Assembly (NCBI RefSeq): GCF_000423405.1
Contig: NZ_AUHX01000011.1
Span: forward strand, 1 to 64,000
Reading direction: 5' to 3'
Length of the DNA: 64,000 nucleotides
From: Mesonia mobilis DSM 19841
Lineage (GTDB): Bacteria > Bacteroidota > Bacteroidia > Flavobacteriales > Flavobacteriaceae
Shown: piece by piece, positions 63,227-64,000 of the stretch
Layout of the letters: each line of letters starts with the position of its first letter
How positions within the stretch are numbered: position 1 is the first letter of the stretch
The notes under the pieces: model-generated
What the model was told of the DNA's origin: nothing
Seen by the model: only the letters and a program-made list of their open reading frames with translations
Database searches by the model: none
Made by a program: the position numbers and the translations under genes

Positions 63227-64000
63227 ATGAAATATCACGTTCGTAAAAAAGCAATTTTATTGTTAGAAGATGGTACAATTTTCCACGGAAAAGTTGTTGG
63301 AGATAGAGATGGTACTTCGTTTGGAGAAGTATGTTTTAATACCGGAATGACAGGATATCAAGAGATTTTTACAGATCCTTCATATTACGGACAATTAATG
63401 ATTACAACCAACGCCCACATTGGTAATTATGGTACTTTTTCTGAAGAAGTAGAATCTGAAGACATTAAAATTGCCGGATTAATTTGTAAGAATTTCAGCT
63501 ATAACTATTCAAGAGAGCGTTCAGATCTATCTTTAGAAGACTTTTTAACAAATAACAATCTCTTAGCGATCTCAGATGTAGATACTCGTGCACTAGTTTC
63601 TTATATAAGAAAACACGGTGCGATGAATGCTGTAATTTCTACGCGTATAGATGAAGTTGAAGCGCTTAAGAAAGAATTGGCAGCGATCCCTTCGATGAAA
63701 GGTTTAGAGCTTGCTTCTAAGGTTTCAACAAAAGAAACTTATTTTGTAGGTGAAGAAGATGCTGAATTTAAAGTGGCAGCTTTAGATATCGGGATCAAGA
63801 AAAATATTCTAAGAAACTTAGCGAAGAAAGGTTGTTACATTAATGTATTCCCATACGATACTAGTTTTGAAGAAATGGAATCTTGGAATCCTGATGGCTA
63901 CTTCTTATCTAATGGGCCTGGAGATCCGGAGCCGTTAACCAATGCTATAGATGTTGCTAAAAAGATCATCGAAAAAGATAAGCCGTTATTTGGTATTTGC
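63227..64000 (+). CDS. carA: Carbamoyl phosphate synthase small subunit, partial
   Basis: CarA removes ammonia from glutamine for carbamoyl phosphate synthesis (arginine and pyrimidines). The N-terminal domain has LLEDGTIFHGKVVGDRDGTSFGEVCFNTGMTGYQEIFTDPSY (in several blocks), TNAHIGNYG, and ISDVDTRALVSYIRKHGAMNAVIST. The glutaminase domain starts with VAALDIGIKKNILRNL and FLSNGPGDPEPL. The 258 codons visible end exactly at the catalytic cysteine of LFGIC, the window edge, so about 30 percent of the protein is missing. No frameshift is seen. Confidence 0.97.
   Translation, partial: MKYHVRKKAILLLEDGTIFHGKVVGDRDGTSFGEVCFNTGMTGYQEIFTDPSYYGQLMITTNAHIGNYGTFSEEVESEDIKIAGLICKNFSYNYSRERSDLSLEDFLTNNNLLAISDVDTRALVSYIRKHGAMNAVISTRIDEVEALKKELAAIPSMKGLELASKVSTKETYFVGEEDAEFKVAALDIGIKKNILRNLAKKGCYINVFPYDTSFEEMESWNPDGYFLSNGPGDPEPLTNAIDVAKKIIEKDKPLFGIC

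Overview
This window is a chromosomal segment of a member of the Bacteroidota, most likely an AT-rich, probably marine Flavobacteriaceae. The evidence is a SusC/SusD pair, a subtilase with a type IX secretion sorting tail, DUF7033-like and CarboxypepD_reg-like proteins, TAnnTTTG-type promoters, weak Shine-Dalgarno sequences, and a ribosomal gene order that runs rpsL-rpsG-fusA-rpsJ with no tuf. The genus cannot be fixed from the sequence alone. I see no prophage, insertion sequence, tRNA or CRISPR array.

Layout. 1-165: the tail of an rRNA operon (5S rRNA and its terminator). 490-2770: a TTG-started sugar-phosphate transferase, a DegT/PglE-type aminotransferase and a nitroreductase. 2764-7964: a BlaI/M56 sensor-protease locus with TPR protein and lipoprotein, between a DUF456 membrane protein and a beta-barrel-like protein. 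Three matching palindromes sit in front of blaI. 8039-11260: an inner-membrane glycosyltransferase and a flippase-like protein, divergent from ruvC and an exported glutathione peroxidase. 11357-15553: a RelE/ParD toxin-antitoxin pair, an M3 oligopeptidase and a CarboxypepD_reg-like exported protein. 15805-20130: purine and housekeeping genes (purK-purE; hpt-adk-obg). 20259-28606: two small exported proteins, a giant alpha-2-macroglobulin carrying a SusC-like plug segment, and a TPR protein. 28726-36581: mpl, radC, a degenerate deacetylase-like protein, a YjjG-type HAD phosphatase, rarA, a rhomboid protease and rlmB. 36646-45838: a secreted subtilase, a surface lipoprotein, SusD and SusC, then an outer-membrane POTRA/barrel protein whose full reading frame appears to begin at an ATT codon. 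46031-63135: the str-S10-spc-alpha ribosomal cluster. 63227 to the end: carA, cut at its catalytic cysteine codon.

How it fits together. The subtilase, lipoprotein, SusD and SusC look like an extracellular protein-degradation and peptide-uptake locus. The ribosomal cluster appears to start from a near-consensus promoter before rpsL, with a second internal promoter before rpmJ. It contains three non-coding structured stretches (rpsJ/rplC, rpsN/rpsH and rpsK/rpsD) that are candidates for ribosomal-protein feedback control. Small palindromic repeats and a heptanucleotide tandem array fill several intergenic gaps.

The signals most worth following are the macroglobulin with a plug-like segment in the bait-region position, the ATT-started outer-membrane gene, the terminator-like element between rpsJ and rplC, and the triple AACTA-N6-TAGTT operator at blaI.
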